Shown here: positions 34,846-44,091 of the stretch, one piece after another
Layout: each line of letters starts with the position of its first letter
Position numbering within the stretch: position 1 is the first letter of the stretch
DNA from: Actinomadura alba
Lineage (GTDB): Bacteria; Actinomycetota; Actinomycetes; Streptosporangiales; Streptosporangiaceae
Assembly: GCF_014323705.1 (NCBI RefSeq)
Contig: NZ_JABVEC010000017.1
Span: 124,001-188,000, forward strand
DNA: 64,000 nt
Reading direction: 5' to 3'
Position numbers and translations under genes: made by a program
Notes under the pieces: generated by a model
Told to the model about the DNA's origin: nothing
The model's input: only the letters and a program-made list of their open reading frames with translations
The model's database searches: none

Positions 34846-35820
34846 TCACCCCTCAGCAAGGAGCCGGCCGAGCCGTTCGTCGTCCTTGTCGGTCCACTCG
34901 ATGCCCTCGCCGTACGCGGCCTCGGGTCGCCGGTGCATGATCGCGTGCGGGGCCACCGCGCGCACGTCGTCCGGTGCGATCTCCGAGCGGCCGTCCAGGG
35001 CGGCACGGGCCCGGGTGGCCTGTGCCATCACGATCTCGCCACGGTGGCCCGCCACCTCGAACTCCGCGGCGATCCTCGCGCACAGCGACGCGATGTCCTC
35101 GGTGAGGCGGACGTCGGCGACGGCCGCCCGAGCCGTCTCGATCACCTCGCGGCGCTCACGGTCGAGGTCCGCGCCGCGCTCCAGCCACGCCGAGTCCGGC
35201 CGGGTCCGCTCCTCATCGAACCGGAGCGCCGTCATCAGGATGTCGCGCCGCACCCGCAGGTCGAGTTCGGCGCGCACCGGCACCAGAAGCCCGAACCTGT
35301 CCAGCAACTGCGGCCGCAGCCCGCCCTCTTCGGGGTTCATGGTGCCGACGAGGGTGAACGAGACGGGAACCTCGGGCCGGTCCAGCCCGTCCCGCTGGAC
35401 GACCAGCAGCCCGGTCGAGACGACGTCGAGGATGATGTTGACGACGTGGTCGTCGAGCAGGTTGACCTCGTCGATGTAGAGCAGCCGGCCGTTCGCGCTC
35501 TCGAGAAGGCCCGGCTGCGGACGGGACTCCCCCCGCATCAGGGCGTCGATCTGCCAGCCGCCGAGCACCCGGTCATCGGTGGCGTTGATCGGCAACGTCA
35601 CCGGCAGGTCGCCGTACATCATCCGGGCGAACGCCCGTACGGTCGTCGACTTGGCCGTTCCACGCTCACCGCTGACCAGCACCCCGCCGACCGCGGGCAG
35701 CACGTGGGCGATTTCGAGCGCGCGGCGCAGCGCGTCCTGACCGACCACGTAGCTGTACGGCAGCAGCGGAAACGCGTGCGTCTCGCTCACCCCCGGCTCG
35801 TTCAGTCCTTGGCCGTCCAT
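34846..35820 (-). CDS. MoxR/ChlI-like AAA+ ATPase
   Basis: A 324-residue ATPase. Walker A is GERGTAKST (residues 51-59), Walker B RLLYIDEVNLLDD, sensor 1 FTLVGTMNPEEG and an Arg-finger region LLDRFGL. The closest pattern is ChlI/BchI of Mg-chelatase, but no chlorophyll or cobalamin genes are near and the partners are conflict-system genes. ATG 35820 overlaps the Trypco1-like gene by 19 bases; GTG 35790, which begins VSETHAFPLL just past that gene's stop, is an equally good start. It presumably powers remodelling of the vWA or effector protein. Confidence 0.9.
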   Translation of the reverse strand: MDGQGLNEPGVSETHAFPLLPYSYVVGQDALRRALEIAHVLPAVGGVLVSGERGTAKSTTVRAFARMMYGDLPVTLPINATDDRVLGGWQIDALMRGESRPQPGLLESANGRLLYIDEVNLLDDHVVNIILDVVSTGLLVVQRDGLDRPEVPVSFTLVGTMNPEEGGLRPQLLDRFGLLVPVRAELDLRVRRDILMTALRFDEERTRPDSAWLERGADLDRERREVIETARAAVADVRLTEDIASLCARIAAEFEVAGHRGEIVMAQATRARAALDGRSEIAPDDVRAVAPHAIMHRRPEAAYGEGIEWTDKDDERLGRLLAEG

Positions 35821-36152
35821 CGGAGCACCACCTGGAGCTGGGCCCCGCTGGTCGACTCCACGATGGCCGCGCCGAGCTTGGCGTCCAGCTTGACCGCGAA
35901 CTGCAGCTCGAACTCGTCCGGGCGGATCGCGTCCGTCATCGCATCGAGCCGCTGTCTCACCTCCGTGGCGCACGAATCGACGAGGTCGAGCGCCTCCGAG
36001 AAGAGCGGGCGGGCGAGCCGCATCACTTTCTCCCGCACAGCGCGGGTCTCCTCGCCGCCATAGACGTCCGCCATGTCGGCGGACGGCACCTCCGTGACCT
36101 CGATCTGGATGGGGGCGCCCCCCGCCCGACCCTCAACCTCAACAACGACCAC
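35802..36152 (-). CDS. Trypco1-like (CU044_2847 family) small protein
   Basis: First gene of the conflict operon, about 116 residues. I choose GTG 36152 because AAGAGGGG lies about six bases upstream; a TTG at 36185 would extend it. The C-terminal part FELQFAVKLDAKLGAAIVES followed by SGAQLQVVLRW fits the trypsin-co-occurring domain 1 family. That family is known from operons with trypsin-like proteases or NTPase-centred conflict systems. It is probably a small sensor or adaptor subunit. Confidence 0.75.
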   Translation of the reverse strand: MVVVEVEGRAGGAPIQIEVTEVPSADMADVYGGEETRAVREKVMRLARPLFSEALDLVDSCATEVRQRLDAMTDAIRPDEFELQFAVKLDAKLGAAIVESTSGAQLQVVLRWTAKD

Positions 36153-36340
36153 TGATGGCCCCTCTTGGTCTCGCCGATCCGACAATGCCGCCTCAGTCTG
36201 CCCGAGAATCTCCGCGCCGATCCGACAACCGTGTCATTAGCCGCACACGGTGCGGGTTCACCGTACGGTTCCGGCGGGACCTCGTCGACGGTCGCGAAAC
36301 GGTCCACCAGGTCGACTGACCGCCCGCGACACGGCTCGGC

Positions 36341-39300
36341 CTACCGCGCGTCCGGAGGCCGGGTACCTGGTCGGTCGCCGCCGGGCTCGCCGGCGGAGAT
36401 GTGTACCGGGATGGCCACGGTGTAGTGGAGGCGGCCGAAGCAGCCGATCCTGGCCATGGCCCACCAGTGCGCGCCCCTCCGTGCGCCGGCGCAGGCCCGG
36501 ACGACGAAGCGCAGGTCGGCGGTGGCTCCCGGTGCGACGGCGAAGCCCTGTGTCCAGGGCGTGACGAGTGTGTCCGAGCCGGGGCCCCACGTGCCGACCG
36601 GGCTGAGGAGCTGGGCCTCGCCGCGCACTTCGCTTCCGGTCAGGTTGCTCAGCCTCGCGATGATCTCGCTCTCGCCGCCAGGGGGCAGCAGCAGCCCCTC
36701 GGGCTCGAAGGCGACCGAGATCGGCGTCTGCGCCTGTGCCGCTCCGACGACCACCGTGGTGGCATCCTCGAGGACCTGGCCGAGCTCATCGTCGATCCGG
36801 GCGGCCAGGAAGTACGTGCCCGTCTCCTCGGCGCGGACCGTCAGGGTGAACTCGGCGTGCTCACCGGCCCCGAGGTCGTACTCCAGGGGTGCGTGGTCGA
36901 CGGAGAGTCCCAGCGGCACGGCGAGCTCGACGCGGCCGTCGGCGGGACGGGTGGACGTGCTGACGGTCGCCCGTACGGTCGCGCTGTCGCCGGTGCCGCT
37001 CAGTGACGTCGTGGCCGGGCCGATGTTCACGCTGACGGGCAGGTTGCCGACCGGGGCCGGCCCCTTGTTGTGCAGCCAGTAGCGGGTGAAGACCGGTTGC
37101 GCGGGCTCGGTCCGGGGGCCGAGACGTCCCTGACCCGAAACCGCGCCGGGATCGTTCGCCATGGCGGGGCGGGCGCTCAGCGTCACGATGCCGGAGGCAC
37201 CGAGCCGCGCGGTCACCGTGCCGCCCGTCTCGGTGCCGCCCGTCTCGGTGCCGCCCGTCTCGGTGCCGCCCGTCTCGGTGCCGCCCGTCTCGGTGCCGAC
37301 GTCGACCTGGCCGTGAACCTCCGCTGGGACCTCCTCCAGAACGTTGACGACCCGGGCGTCGGTGAGTCCGCCGAGGAGCCGGATCCGCGCCTCGGCGGGC
37401 CGGCCGGACGACTCGTACGCCCGTACGATCATGCCTTCGGAGACGTCGGCGTCCCCCGCGTCTCCAGAGGCCAGGGGGTTGCCTTTGGGCTTGAGCGCCG
37501 TGAGCACGACGCGGGCGGGCTCCACCGAGGCGAGGCTCGCGGCCGTGGGCAGCACGCCACCGCCCGGCCGGGCAGGGCGGGAGAGCACGGCGTGGTTGTA
37601 CTCCTGTCCGGCCCGGACGAATCCGGCCTCCCGCCAGTCGCCCGGACCGGCGACGAGGGAGTAGCAGAACGTGTGGCTCCAGTGCTGCCAGGCGAAGCTG
37701 GAGCCGTCGGGGGCGGTGCGCCGCTCTCCGTCGATCCAGACGCCGCACGGCCATGCGCTGCAGGACCGCATCAGGTTGAGGTACAGGGTGCCGTCCGTGC
37801 CGGTGACGAACCCGGGTGTCCCCTGGTTGAGCAGACCGACCGAGTAGCCGTCGAGGGGGGCGGGTGTCCCGTCCAGGTCCGAGGGCCTGGAGACCTCGAT
37901 GACCGAGTCGGCCACGTCGGTGCTCAACCGAGCGATCTCGACGCCGAGATCGTCGCCCGCCACGATCAGCACCGGGAGGTCCCGCGGCCCGCGCAGGTCG
38001 GCGGTCGGAGTCCAGACGTCCTCGAGCGGGCGGGCGGCGGGCACGAAGACCCGGCCGTGCCGCTCGAGCGCGGTCGAGTAGGCGGCACCGGCGTCGGCCA
38101 GCACCGCCGCGGCGAAGGCGTTGTCGCCGGGACCGCCGAGGATGATCCGTACGTCCGGCAGGTTGGAGTCGACGTCGAGGGAGCCGTAGCGGGAGCCGTC
38201 CGGCCGTGAGCACGTGGCGGTGACGCCCTGACCGGCGAGCCCCGCGACGAGGGCCCGGACCTCATCGGGGAATCTCGCACCATCGGGTTCGATCGCGTCG
38301 GGTTCGATCACCTCTGCGACGCCGATCGCATGCTCGTGCCGCGAGCCGTCCTCGCCGGTCAGCGCGATGCGCGCGGCCGAGCTGAGCGCCACCCAGTTGT
38401 GCGCCGGGTTGTCGAGCGTCCACAGTGACTCGGCCGCGTCGGCGTCGGGGAAGCCGAACGGCCGTCCGACGGCGGCGAAACCGGTCTCGGACACCGGCCG
38501 GGCACCGGGGACGTCGACGGGGAATCGTACGCGCAGCAGCCGGTCGTGCCCGATGGACCCGTCGACGTGGCTACGGAAGTCGACGCGGTCCACACCGTCC
38601 CAGAGCAGGGTCTCCTGAGTGATGCGCAGTTCGCCGGCCGTCGTCTCGGAGACGACGCGGCGGCCGATGGGGCACTGCTCGACGCGCACGTGCGCCTTGT
38701 GCTCGCCGACGCCGCGCCCGGGCCCCTTGGGCAGCAGATGCCATGGCCCCTCACCCCAGACCGGATGGGTGGCGTGCTCCTCGTACACGACGAGCTCGCC
38801 GCCGACCCGGCCGCTGCGCAGCAGCTCACGGCCGGTCCGCAGGTCGCGGATCGAGGACAGCGCGCCTCCTCGCGCGGGGTCGGCCTCCACGCGGAACGCG
38901 GCGTTGGCGGCCACGAGGCCGCCCGTGGCCGTCCATCCCGCGGGCACGTCGGCGGCCTCGACCGCCCGGTACACGCGATAACCGAGCGCGGGCACGTCCT
39001 TGGCGAGGAACGTCAGCGTGACCTCGGCCAGGGTGCCGTCGCCATGCCGCCGCAGCGCCTCGGTCACGGCCGCCACCGGTCCGCCCACCTCATCCCGCAG
39101 CTCGACGCCGCCGTGACCGGGCTCGGGGAAGGCGATCCGAACGGTCGTGATCCCGTCGCGCGGCCACGACAGCGTGTTCACGACGAGGACGGGGCGGCCC
39201 TCACCCGAGGTGTCGGCATGCGCGGCGATGTGGTCGATGGCGGCCGTGCGCACCTCGTCGCCGAGTTCGTACGCCTCGCGCCAGCCGCCGAGCAGGTCGA

Positions 39301-40756
39301 GATAGACCTGGTCGGACTCGCTGCCGGTGATGGCGTCGTGGTGGGCGCCGAAGGCGAGCTGCCGCCATGCCTTGTCGAGGGCCTCGGCCGGGTAGCGGAC
39401 CCCGCCGAGCAACGTGGCGAGGGTGGCCAGCCGCTCGCCGTCGAGAACCGCGATCTCGGCGGCCCGCTGGGCCTGCTTGGTGTCGATGTACGAGACGTCC
39501 TTGCCGGTGTAGACCGGGTTCATGTCGCGGGACTGCGGGCTGAACCGCGCCCGGCGCTCGCCCGTCTCGTCCCGTACGGCCCCGAAGAAGTCGCGGGGCA
39601 GCCCGACCACGAACCTCGGCCACACGTAGCGCTTGGCCCACTCGCGGTGCACCTCGGTGCACCAGCGGGACGGCACCACGTGGTCGGCGCCGACCGGCAG
39701 CAGTACGTTGCGGGTGGCGGCCACCGGCCGCAGCAGCCGGAACTGCCGGACGGCCTCCTCGATGGCGTCCTCGACGTTGTCGTGCCGCTCCATCTCCCAG
39801 CCGGCGCCGTAGTGGTTGGCCATGTACGAGGTGAGCAGGCCGCGCCCGTTCGGCGAGATCCACTCGAACTCGCTCGCGAACTGCATGCGCTCGTTGTCGC
39901 CGACGTGCCGGTTCGGCCCCCACATGTGGAAGGGTCCACGCGCCCACGAGCTCGAGGTCAGGCCGGCGTCGGCCATCAGCCCGGGGAAGGCGGGATCGTG
40001 CCCGAACACGTCCAGCATCCACGCCGACGCCGGATCCCCGCCGACGACGTCCCGCTGGTAGCCGACCCCGTAAACCGCGTTGCGGATCGTCGACTCGGGG
40101 TGGGTGAGGTTGGTGTTCGGCTCGTTGTAGGTTCCGCCGACCAGCTCGACGCGGCCCTCGCTCAGGAAGCGCCGCAGGTCGGCGCGGTCCTCGGGGAAGC
40201 TGTCCCAGTACGGCTTGAGATAGTCGACCTCGGCGAGCACGAACTTGTAGTCGGGGTCGAGCCGGGCCGCCTCAAGGTGCGCCCGGCAGAGGTCGAAGGC
40301 GGTCTTCACCTCGGCGGGCCGGACGCTCTCGGCGGCCGGCAGGTCGTACCAGACCTCGGTGAAGGCGGCCTGCGTGTTCCACCACACCGGGTCGTAGTGG
40401 AAGTGCGAGACCATCCACATCGTCCAGCCGGTGTCCGCGGCGACGACCTCGCCCGCGGCGGTGCGGCGGACGTTCCCCGTGTCCGCGATCGCGGTCACCC
40501 GGCGCACGGTGCCGGGGTTCACCGGTTCCGAGAGCCGCACCCCGACCTCGACCTCCCGCTCCTCACCGGCCGCCAGCCCCGTGACGAGCACGGGTTCGGG
40601 AGTCGTGACGCCGGGCCCCTCGACCATGACCCGCACCAGATCGGACGGCTCGGCGGCTCCGGAGCCGGCGTTGGCCAGCCCGACCCGCACGACCTGCCGG
40701 GGGGCGACCTCGGGCCCGATGAACAGATCGGTGGAGCTGACCTGGGAAATCCGCAT
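36341..40756 (-). CDS. alpha-mannosidase, GH38, 1,471 aa
   Basis: Retaining zinc-dependent alpha-mannosidase. The metal site is at residues 117-122 (SHFHYDPVWW: His120, Asp122). The nucleophile is Asp249 in WMLDVFGHDPAF, and a later metal His lies in FGAHHDAITG. GH38 middle and beta-sandwich domains follow (NTLSWPRDG). At about residues 1155-1180 an in-frame run of five ETGGT units comes from a 15-bp tandem repeat. The C-terminal 300 residues contain two NPCBM/CARDB-like beta-sandwich regions. It is longer than typical bacterial GH38 (about 850-1,050). No signal peptide, so it acts inside on imported manno-oligosaccharides. Last gene of the mannan import operon. Confidence 0.94.
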   Translation of the reverse strand: MRISQVSSTDLFIGPEVAPRQVVRVGLANAGSGAAEPSDLVRVMVEGPGVTTPEPVLVTGLAAGEEREVEVGVRLSEPVNPGTVRRVTAIADTGNVRRTAAGEVVAADTGWTMWMVSHFHYDPVWWNTQAAFTEVWYDLPAAESVRPAEVKTAFDLCRAHLEAARLDPDYKFVLAEVDYLKPYWDSFPEDRADLRRFLSEGRVELVGGTYNEPNTNLTHPESTIRNAVYGVGYQRDVVGGDPASAWMLDVFGHDPAFPGLMADAGLTSSSWARGPFHMWGPNRHVGDNERMQFASEFEWISPNGRGLLTSYMANHYGAGWEMERHDNVEDAIEEAVRQFRLLRPVAATRNVLLPVGADHVVPSRWCTEVHREWAKRYVWPRFVVGLPRDFFGAVRDETGERRARFSPQSRDMNPVYTGKDVSYIDTKQAQRAAEIAVLDGERLATLATLLGGVRYPAEALDKAWRQLAFGAHHDAITGSESDQVYLDLLGGWREAYELGDEVRTAAIDHIAAHADTSGEGRPVLVVNTLSWPRDGITTVRIAFPEPGHGGVELRDEVGGPVAAVTEALRRHGDGTLAEVTLTFLAKDVPALGYRVYRAVEAADVPAGWTATGGLVAANAAFRVEADPARGGALSSIRDLRTGRELLRSGRVGGELVVYEEHATHPVWGEGPWHLLPKGPGRGVGEHKAHVRVEQCPIGRRVVSETTAGELRITQETLLWDGVDRVDFRSHVDGSIGHDRLLRVRFPVDVPGARPVSETGFAAVGRPFGFPDADAAESLWTLDNPAHNWVALSSAARIALTGEDGSRHEHAIGVAEVIEPDAIEPDGARFPDEVRALVAGLAGQGVTATCSRPDGSRYGSLDVDSNLPDVRIILGGPGDNAFAAAVLADAGAAYSTALERHGRVFVPAARPLEDVWTPTADLRGPRDLPVLIVAGDDLGVEIARLSTDVADSVIEVSRPSDLDGTPAPLDGYSVGLLNQGTPGFVTGTDGTLYLNLMRSCSAWPCGVWIDGERRTAPDGSSFAWQHWSHTFCYSLVAGPGDWREAGFVRAGQEYNHAVLSRPARPGGGVLPTAASLASVEPARVVLTALKPKGNPLASGDAGDADVSEGMIVRAYESSGRPAEARIRLLGGLTDARVVNVLEEVPAEVHGQVDVGTETGGTETGGTETGGTETGGTETGGTVTARLGASGIVTLSARPAMANDPGAVSGQGRLGPRTEPAQPVFTRYWLHNKGPAPVGNLPVSVNIGPATTSLSGTGDSATVRATVSTSTRPADGRVELAVPLGLSVDHAPLEYDLGAGEHAEFTLTVRAEETGTYFLAARIDDELGQVLEDATTVVVGAAQAQTPISVAFEPEGLLLPPGGESEIIARLSNLTGSEVRGEAQLLSPVGTWGPGSDTLVTPWTQGFAVAPGATADLRFVVRACAGARRGAHWWAMARIGCFGRLHYTVAIPVHISAGEPGGDRPGTRPPDAR
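37218..37292. repeat. 15-bp tandem repeat, five exact copies, in the GH38 gene
   Basis: Five identical units of GTGCCGCCCGTCTCG (plus strand), encoding ETGGT repeats on the minus strand. It lies between the catalytic/beta-sandwich part and the C-terminal domains, so it acts as a flexible linker whose copy number can vary without a frameshift. Confidence 0.95.
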
Positions 40757-40826
40757 TGATCTGTGCTCTTTTCTGTGTGCGGGTTCCTGCTGTCCGGCGT
40801 GCCGTTCGGCGTGCCGTCCGGTGGGC

Positions 40827-41678
40827 TCAGCCCTTGACCGCTCCCTGCATGGCGAAGGCGCCGCCCAACGTGCGCTGGACGAGGGCGTAGAGGGCGACGA
40901 CCGGGGCGGTGTAGAGGATCGAGTAGGCGGCGAGCAGGCCGTAGGCGACCTCGCCCTGCTGCCCGAAGAACTGGTAGATGGTGACGGCGGCGGGCTGCTT
41001 CTCCGGGGCGAGCAGCAGCACGAACGGGACGAAGAAGTTCCCCCAGGTCGTCATGAACGTGAAGACGAACACCACGGTGACGCCGGGGAGCATCAGCGGC
41101 AGCACGACCCGCACCAGGGCCTTCCACGCGGACGCGCCGTCGACCCAGGCCGCCTCCTCGAGGGACACGGGTACGCCGTCCATGAAGTTCTTCATCATCC
41201 AGATCGCGAACGGCAGCCCGGTGGCGGTGAGGAAGAGCGTCGTCGCCGGGACCGAGTCGACCAGCTCCAGCTGCACGAACATCCCGTACACCGGCACCAT
41301 GATCGCGGTGATCGGCAGACCGGTGGAGAACAGCAGCGCGTACAGCACGGGACGGCCGAACCGCAGGTTGTAGCGGGACAGCGGATAAGCGGCCGGGGTG
41401 GCGACGAGCAGCGTCAGCAGCGCGGCCCCGCCGGACAGCACGAAGCTGTTGCCGAACGCCCGCAGGTTGTCGGGGTTGAGCACCTCGGCGAAGTTGCGGA
41501 GCGTGAACTCCGCAGGCGGCTCGGTGGTGAGGCCGGCCTCGGCGTTGAGCGAGGCGAGGAACAGCCAGCCGAACGGTACGAGGAACAGCACGGCGACGAC
41601 CGCGAGCACCCCGTACGCGGCCGCGGCGGAGACGGCCCTGCGCGGTGCCGTGGTGGAGCCGACGGAGACGGGCGCCAT
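40827..41678 (-). CDS. carbohydrate ABC transporter permease (MalG type)
   Basis: A 283-residue membrane subunit of the mannan-locus importer. Six hydrophobic segments begin at about residue 22; the EAA loop is LEEAAWVDGASAWKALVRVV. It follows the other permease by six bases. A 70-base gap to the GH38 gene suggests the same transcript. No ATPase is encoded in this operon, so a shared MsiK-like ATPase must energise it. Confidence 0.92.
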   Translation of the reverse strand: MAPVSVGSTTAPRRAVSAAAAYGVLAVVAVLFLVPFGWLFLASLNAEAGLTTEPPAEFTLRNFAEVLNPDNLRAFGNSFVLSGGAALLTLLVATPAAYPLSRYNLRFGRPVLYALLFSTGLPITAIMVPVYGMFVQLELVDSVPATTLFLTATGLPFAIWMMKNFMDGVPVSLEEAAWVDGASAWKALVRVVLPLMLPGVTVVFVFTFMTTWGNFFVPFVLLLAPEKQPAAVTIYQFFGQQGEVAYGLLAAYSILYTAPVVALYALVQRTLGGAFAMQGAVKG

Positions 41679-41684
41679 GGGAGC

Positions 41685-42608
41685 TCAGACCTCATTCCGC
41701 AGCAGCCGGAGGTAGATCGCCGAGAACACGGCACCGATCGTGAGCATCACGATCGCCACCGCGGTGCCGTAGCCCAGCTGGGAGAACTTGAACGCCTCCT
41801 GGTACATGTACAGCGGCAGCGTCTGGCTCTTGATACCCGGGCCGCCGCCGGTCATGACGAAGATCAGCGTGAAGACCGAGAGCGTCTGCAGCGTGATGGT
41901 CATCAGGTTGGTCATCGCCGCACGCTTGATCAGCGGCAGTGTGATGTGGCGCAGCCGCTGGACCGCCGAGGCCCCGTCGACGGCCGCCGCCTCGTGCAGG
42001 TCATCGGGGACCTCCGACAGCGCCGCCGAGTAGACCAGCATCGAGAACGCCGTGCCCCGCCACACGTTCGCGATGATCACCGAGAGCAGCGGAAGCTCGT
42101 AGAGCCACTCGTTCGCGGGAAGCCCGACGGCCGTCAGCGCCGAGTTGAGGGTGCCCTCGTCGGCGAGGAAGGCGTACCACATGAACCCGGCGACGATCTC
42201 CGGGACCACCCAGGCGCTCACCACGATCCCGCCGACGACCGTCCGGACCACCGCTTTGCGGCTGCGCATCAGCATCGCGAGGATCAGCCCGAGACAGTTC
42301 TGCCCGATGATCGCCGACCCCGCGACGAAGGCAACGGTGAGCATCGCCGCCGAGTAGAAGTCGCCGTCGGCGAACATCTCCCGGAAGTTCGCCAGCCCCA
42401 CCATCTCGGGGTCGCTGGCGCTCGCCCCGGTCAGCGCCAGGTTCGTGAACGCCGCCCAGAAGCACCACAGGATCGGCCCCACGAAGAACAGCGCCAGGAG
42501 GCCGGCCGCCGGTGCCATCGGGATCGCCCAGCCGAGCGCCGATCCCCGGCGGCCCCGCGCGGGGCGGGCCGCCGGGCGCGGGGACGCGGCGGACGCCGAG
42601 GCCGCCAT
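41685..42608 (-). CDS. carbohydrate ABC transporter permease (MalF type)
   Basis: A 307-residue membrane subunit. A basic, Ala/Pro-rich N-terminus leads to six hydrophobic segments; the EAA loop is LHEAAAVDGASAVQRLRHIT. Its ATG touches the lipoprotein stop (TGATG), giving translational coupling. It pairs with the permease at 40827. Confidence 0.92.
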   Translation of the reverse strand: MAASASAASPRPAARPARGRRGSALGWAIPMAPAAGLLALFFVGPILWCFWAAFTNLALTGASASDPEMVGLANFREMFADGDFYSAAMLTVAFVAGSAIIGQNCLGLILAMLMRSRKAVVRTVVGGIVVSAWVVPEIVAGFMWYAFLADEGTLNSALTAVGLPANEWLYELPLLSVIIANVWRGTAFSMLVYSAALSEVPDDLHEAAAVDGASAVQRLRHITLPLIKRAAMTNLMTITLQTLSVFTLIFVMTGGGPGIKSQTLPLYMYQEAFKFSQLGYGTAVAIVMLTIGAVFSAIYLRLLRNEV

Positions 42609-43954
42609 CAGCCGGCTGCCTCGACCTTCTCGGCACCGACGATCTTCTGGATCGACTCGGTGAGCCGCTTGGTGGCCTCCTCCGGGCTCTCCTGCCCGGT
42701 CATCACAGACTCCATCTCCTTCTGGATCTGGTTGGAGATCTCCGGGTACTCGGCATAGGCCGGCCGGTAATGGGTGGCCGACACGAGGTCGGTCCAGAAC
42801 TTGTTCGTCGGGTTGGCGTTGAGGTAGGCGGGATCCTTACCGACGTCGTCGCGCACCGCGATCTGGCCGGCGGTGGTGGCGTAGTTCAGGGAGTTCTCAC
42901 GGTTGAGGGCCAGGGCGACGAACTTCCAGGCGGCGCCGGGATTCTTGCTCTTGGCGCCGATGGCCAGCGTCCAGCCGCCGGACATGCTGGTCTTACCGGG
43001 AGCCTGCCCGTTCTGCGTGGGCATCGGCGCGACGTCGATCGTGTCCTGCCATTCGGGCCACGGCGCCTCACCGGCCTTCTGCCATGTGCTGCTCAGCCAG
43101 GAGCCGTCGAGAGCGATGCCGAGCTTGTTCTTCGGGAACAGCTGGGTGGTGACGATCGTGTTGAGGTTCTTGTCCAGCGCCACCGCAGGCTTCGGCGCGA
43201 GCCCCTCGGAGAACACCGTCTTGATGAACCGGAACGAATCGGTCATGCCCTTGCTCGGCGCGACCCATTTCGCGCTCTGCGAGTTGTAGAGCTCATGGTC
43301 GGTGCCGTAGAGCAGCATCTCGTAGCCCTGCATCGAGGACGCCTCGCCGGCCGGCTTGCCCGAGTACATGTTGAACGGCGTCGCGTCCGGCACCCGGGCC
43401 TTGATCTGCCGGGCCGTGGCCAGGACGTCGTCCCAGGTCTTCGGCCGCCATGGCAGGGTCACGCCGGCCTTCTTCAGGATCGTCTTGTTGTACCAGAGGC
43501 CCCGGGTGTCGGTGCCCATCGGCACTCCGTAGATCTTGCCGTCGAGCGCTTTGACGCCCTGCTTCACCGAGTCGGGGAACTGCCCCCAGTCCGGCCAGGT
43601 GTTCAGATACTCGTCGAGCGGCCGGAGGTAGCCCGCCTTGACGTCGGAGTTGATGACGTAGGTGTCCTCGTAGACGACGTCGGGAGCGCTGGAGGCCGAC
43701 CGTCGCATGAGGTTGACCTTGGAGAAGTAGTCGGCGTCGTTCGCGGTGACCGGGATGAGTTTCAGCTTCACCCCGGGGTTCTGCTGCTCGAACACCGGCT
43801 TGAGCCGCCGCAGCATGACGTCGAGATGGATGTACGTCCCGAACTTCTGGTAGACGATCTTGAGTTCGTTGGAGCCGCTCTCGGACCCTCCTCCGCAGCC
43901 GGCCATCGTGACCGCCAGACCCGCGGCCATCGCCAGCCCGATGAATCGACGCAT
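42608..43954 (-). CDS. extracellular solute-binding lipoprotein (mannan locus)
   Basis: A 448-residue SBP_bac_1 lipoprotein. I choose ATG 43954 (MRRFIGLAMAAGLAVTMAGC), with AGGGAG six bases upstream; the lipidated Cys is residue 20. It probably binds manno-oligosaccharides released by the secreted GH76 enzyme, as inferred from the linked GH38 and GH76 genes. It is the first gene of the SBP-permease-permease-GH38 operon, and a 24-bp dyad lies 69 bases upstream of the start. Confidence 0.92.
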   Translation of the reverse strand: MRRFIGLAMAAGLAVTMAGCGGGSESGSNELKIVYQKFGTYIHLDVMLRRLKPVFEQQNPGVKLKLIPVTANDADYFSKVNLMRRSASSAPDVVYEDTYVINSDVKAGYLRPLDEYLNTWPDWGQFPDSVKQGVKALDGKIYGVPMGTDTRGLWYNKTILKKAGVTLPWRPKTWDDVLATARQIKARVPDATPFNMYSGKPAGEASSMQGYEMLLYGTDHELYNSQSAKWVAPSKGMTDSFRFIKTVFSEGLAPKPAVALDKNLNTIVTTQLFPKNKLGIALDGSWLSSTWQKAGEAPWPEWQDTIDVAPMPTQNGQAPGKTSMSGGWTLAIGAKSKNPGAAWKFVALALNRENSLNYATTAGQIAVRDDVGKDPAYLNANPTNKFWTDLVSATHYRPAYAEYPEISNQIQKEMESVMTGQESPEEATKRLTESIQKIVGAEKVEAAG

Positions 43955-44022
43955 GGTGCTCCCTTCGGGCGGTGCTCCCCCGACGGGACCATGCGCTGGT
44001 CCACGCACCAACGGTCGCGCTG

Positions 44023-44046
44023 ATTTGCCATCAGGCGATGACAAAT
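44023..44046. promoter_or_regulatory. operator-like dyad ATTTGNCATC-N4-GATGNCAAAT
   Basis: A 24-bp inverted repeat with 9 of 10 arm positions paired, in the 137-base gap between the GntR regulator gene and the lipoprotein gene. A second GACAAAT copy follows 11 bases downstream (44051-44057). It is the natural candidate target of the adjacent GntR-type regulator. The GH76 promoter region contains related TTTGTC/TTGTCAC elements near 45652. Confidence 0.6.
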
Positions 44047-44091
44047 TCGAGACAAATCTGCGCTTAACACGACCGAAATGTCAAGGGCTCC

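Noticed and set aside
34846..35820. Magnesium chelatase (chlorophyll or cobalamin synthesis) from the ChlI/ChlD-like pair
   Set aside because: No tetrapyrrole genes nearby; the linked CHAT and Trypco1-like genes fit MoxR-vWA conflict systems instead.
36023..36307. Minus-strand open frame starting MDRFATVDEVPPEPYGEPAP upstream of the Trypco1-like gene
   Set aside because: The first 25 residues look plausible but the frame then runs antisense-like through the Trypco1-like gene with Arg/Ser-rich sequence; possibly a broken leader, not supportable as a gene.
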